From Andrena cerasifolii (lineage: Eukaryota; Arthropoda; Insecta; Hymenoptera; Andrenidae), in assembly GCF_050908995.1 (NCBI RefSeq), contig NC_135125.1:16269011-16333010 (forward strand): DNA of 64,000 nucleotides, in the 5' to 3' direction. Of the stretch, positions 63,101 through 64,000 are shown in pieces. The notes under the pieces are model-generated. The model was not told the origin of the DNA and did not search any database. It saw nothing but the letters and a program-made list of their open reading frames with translations. How positions within the stretch are numbered: position 1 is the first letter of the stretch; each line of letters opens with the position of its first letter. A program made the translations under genes and the position numbers.

Positions 63101-63978
63101 AACCTAAAGGCCCCAGGGCACTGTATCAATCAACCATCTAAGGAACTTCAGGCAGATCGTGTAAATCTATTTCCTGTACCTTGAATAGTAGCCCCGCCGT
63201 TGTTGGGATGACTCCATCTCAGTCTTATGCTATTTGTTGTAGTGTATTGGAGTTCTAAAGTCGGTGCTCTGGGAGGCATCACCACCACTAGAGTATAAGT
63301 TATGGAGTCATCGCCGAATAGATTGCTGGCTGAGCAGGTGTAGTTCCCCGCCACTGACTGCTCTAATCCTGCGGAACAAAAGTTTCGAGCTCTTCTGTAG
63401 CTACAAAGCCTTACGGATCGCTCGTCGATGAGACTAACCGCGGATATTAAGGTGGCCATCGGCAGTCAGCTCGTAATGCCGACCGGTGGAGACTTGTCCA
63501 TTGCGGTACGTCCAGATCGGCCGCGGCGTGGGGTTCCCAACCACCAGGCACGATAACGTGATCGATGATTTGATCGCCCTCCTCAGCAGTTGCGAGAAAG
63601 ACGCCACTCGGGCTGGAGCTTTGAGAAAAATTCGGGCAGATTAATGGAACGAGCGGAGACTAGAAAAATTGAAAAAAAAAAAAATAATAATAATTGGGAC
63701 CAATGAAGGGACCATGGCATCTCCCTCTATCGAATAAAAGAAAGATCATCAAAATCGGTCCATGTGCTGAGGAGTTATGAGGGGACAAACATAAAAGAAA
63801 TAAAAAAAATACATACGGGACGAATCTATAACCTCCTACTTTTTGAAGTCGGTTAAAAATTGAATGTAACTTTAGAGAAACAATCGAACCTCTGGTATTC
63901 GTGGTTTGCGTGACTATAGTGGTGGGTTCTCCCTCGCCGAGTCCAGTAGTCGCGGACACCCAGAACTCGTACAATTGC
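60108..63978 (-). CDS. Dscam2: Dscam-family cell adhesion receptor, Dscam2-like (3' ten exons)
   Basis: Immunoglobulin-superfamily receptor for homophilic neuronal recognition; the 5' part lies beyond 64000. Exons in transcript order: 63978-63890, 63618-63439, 63368-63180, 63103-62918, 62793-62346, 62274-62051, 61932-61767, 61304-61141, 60976-60874, 60336-60108. All are GT/AG and phase-consistent, giving 658 residues to the stop. Order of domains: end of FN4 (YEFWVSATTGLGEGEP); Ig10 with Cys in TLSCLVVGNP, PIWTYRNG and GNYTCSASN; FN5 (IRLRWSHPNNGG, GTGDPS); FN6 (LSWPNGGCPIQYYTVEYRR); membrane segment VLYVVLPLVCAIVLIISAG; then a long cytoplasmic tail with a Gln/His run, EISPYATFSVPG, LDYTMQFKTFGH, GVESSTESNNEGSP and a DRDR run. 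The layout Ig10-FN5-FN6-TM is diagnostic of Dscam. Assignment to Dscam2 rather than Dscam3 or Dscam4 is from recalled tail motifs and less certain. No alternative exon cassette is seen in this part. Confidence 0.92.
60214..60264 (-). repeat. Coding Asp-Arg repeat in the Dscam tail
   Basis: A GATCAC/GATCGT-type hexamer repeat inside the last Dscam exon encodes an alternating Asp-Arg run after ELSDVEC. It is a microsatellite held in frame, so length changes by whole hexamers keep the reading frame. Confidence 0.8.
61368..61707. mobile_element. hAT-like MITE in a Dscam intron, exact 8-bp duplication
   Basis: The element at 61376-61699 (324 bp) starts GGGGGCGGATTTG and ends CAAATCCGCCCCTGT. The 8-bp duplication ATGCAAGC is exact at 61368-61375 and 61700-61707. 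Eight-bp duplications and GGGGCGGA-type ends fit the hAT superfamily. It lies wholly within the intron 61305-61766, has no coding capacity, and contains short internal repeats built on the word AAATTTTGG. Confidence 0.8.
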
Positions 63979-64000
63979 CTGAAAAGTTCTTTCGTTATCA

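Overview
This window looks like a piece of an insect nuclear genome, most probably a hymenopteran. It has intron-rich genes with GT/AG splice sites, insect-type orthologues, many short foldback (MITE-like) elements, and two short stretches of the 11-mer TTAGGTCTGGG, which resembles telomeric motifs reported from some Hymenoptera. No bacterial, viral or CRISPR feature is visible. Gene identities rest on protein motifs read by eye plus recalled family sequences; no search was run.

Layout. Positions 1-21338 hold no exon I can support and are probably a large intron (or 5' flank) of the next gene. They contain at least nine foldback or MITE-like insertions and one SINE. 21339-28920 (+) encodes the C-terminal part of the RNA-binding protein alan shepard (shep, RBMS family) in nine exons, followed by a purine-rich non-coding stretch of about 6.5 kb that is probably a long 3' UTR. 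35521-37444 (-) is a complete nine-exon Wdr12 (ribosome biogenesis, PeBoW complex), convergent with shep. 37.7-46.4 kb is a repeat block: a 170-bp satellite array of about 26 monomers with higher-order structure, flanked by duplicated border sequence, telomere-like motifs and two oppositely oriented copies of a TTAA-flanked MITE. 47147-47615 (+) is Sec61beta. 50268-51946 (+) is a DUF1295 multi-pass membrane protein. 55610-56208 (-) is the single-PDZ protein TIP-1/TAX1BP3. 60108 to the right edge (-) is the 3' part of a Dscam-family neuronal receptor (Dscam2-like).

The genes do not form one pathway: shep and Dscam are neuronal, Wdr12 and Sec61beta are housekeeping. Most of the structure beyond the genes is repeat biology: a family with TNA-type 3-bp target duplications, a nested insertion whose order can be read, a hAT-like element with an exact 8-bp duplication in a Dscam intron, and a satellite whose every monomer carries a dyad. 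Two gene-level oddities are an in-frame 90-bp first intron in Sec61beta and a UPR-like element cluster upstream of it.
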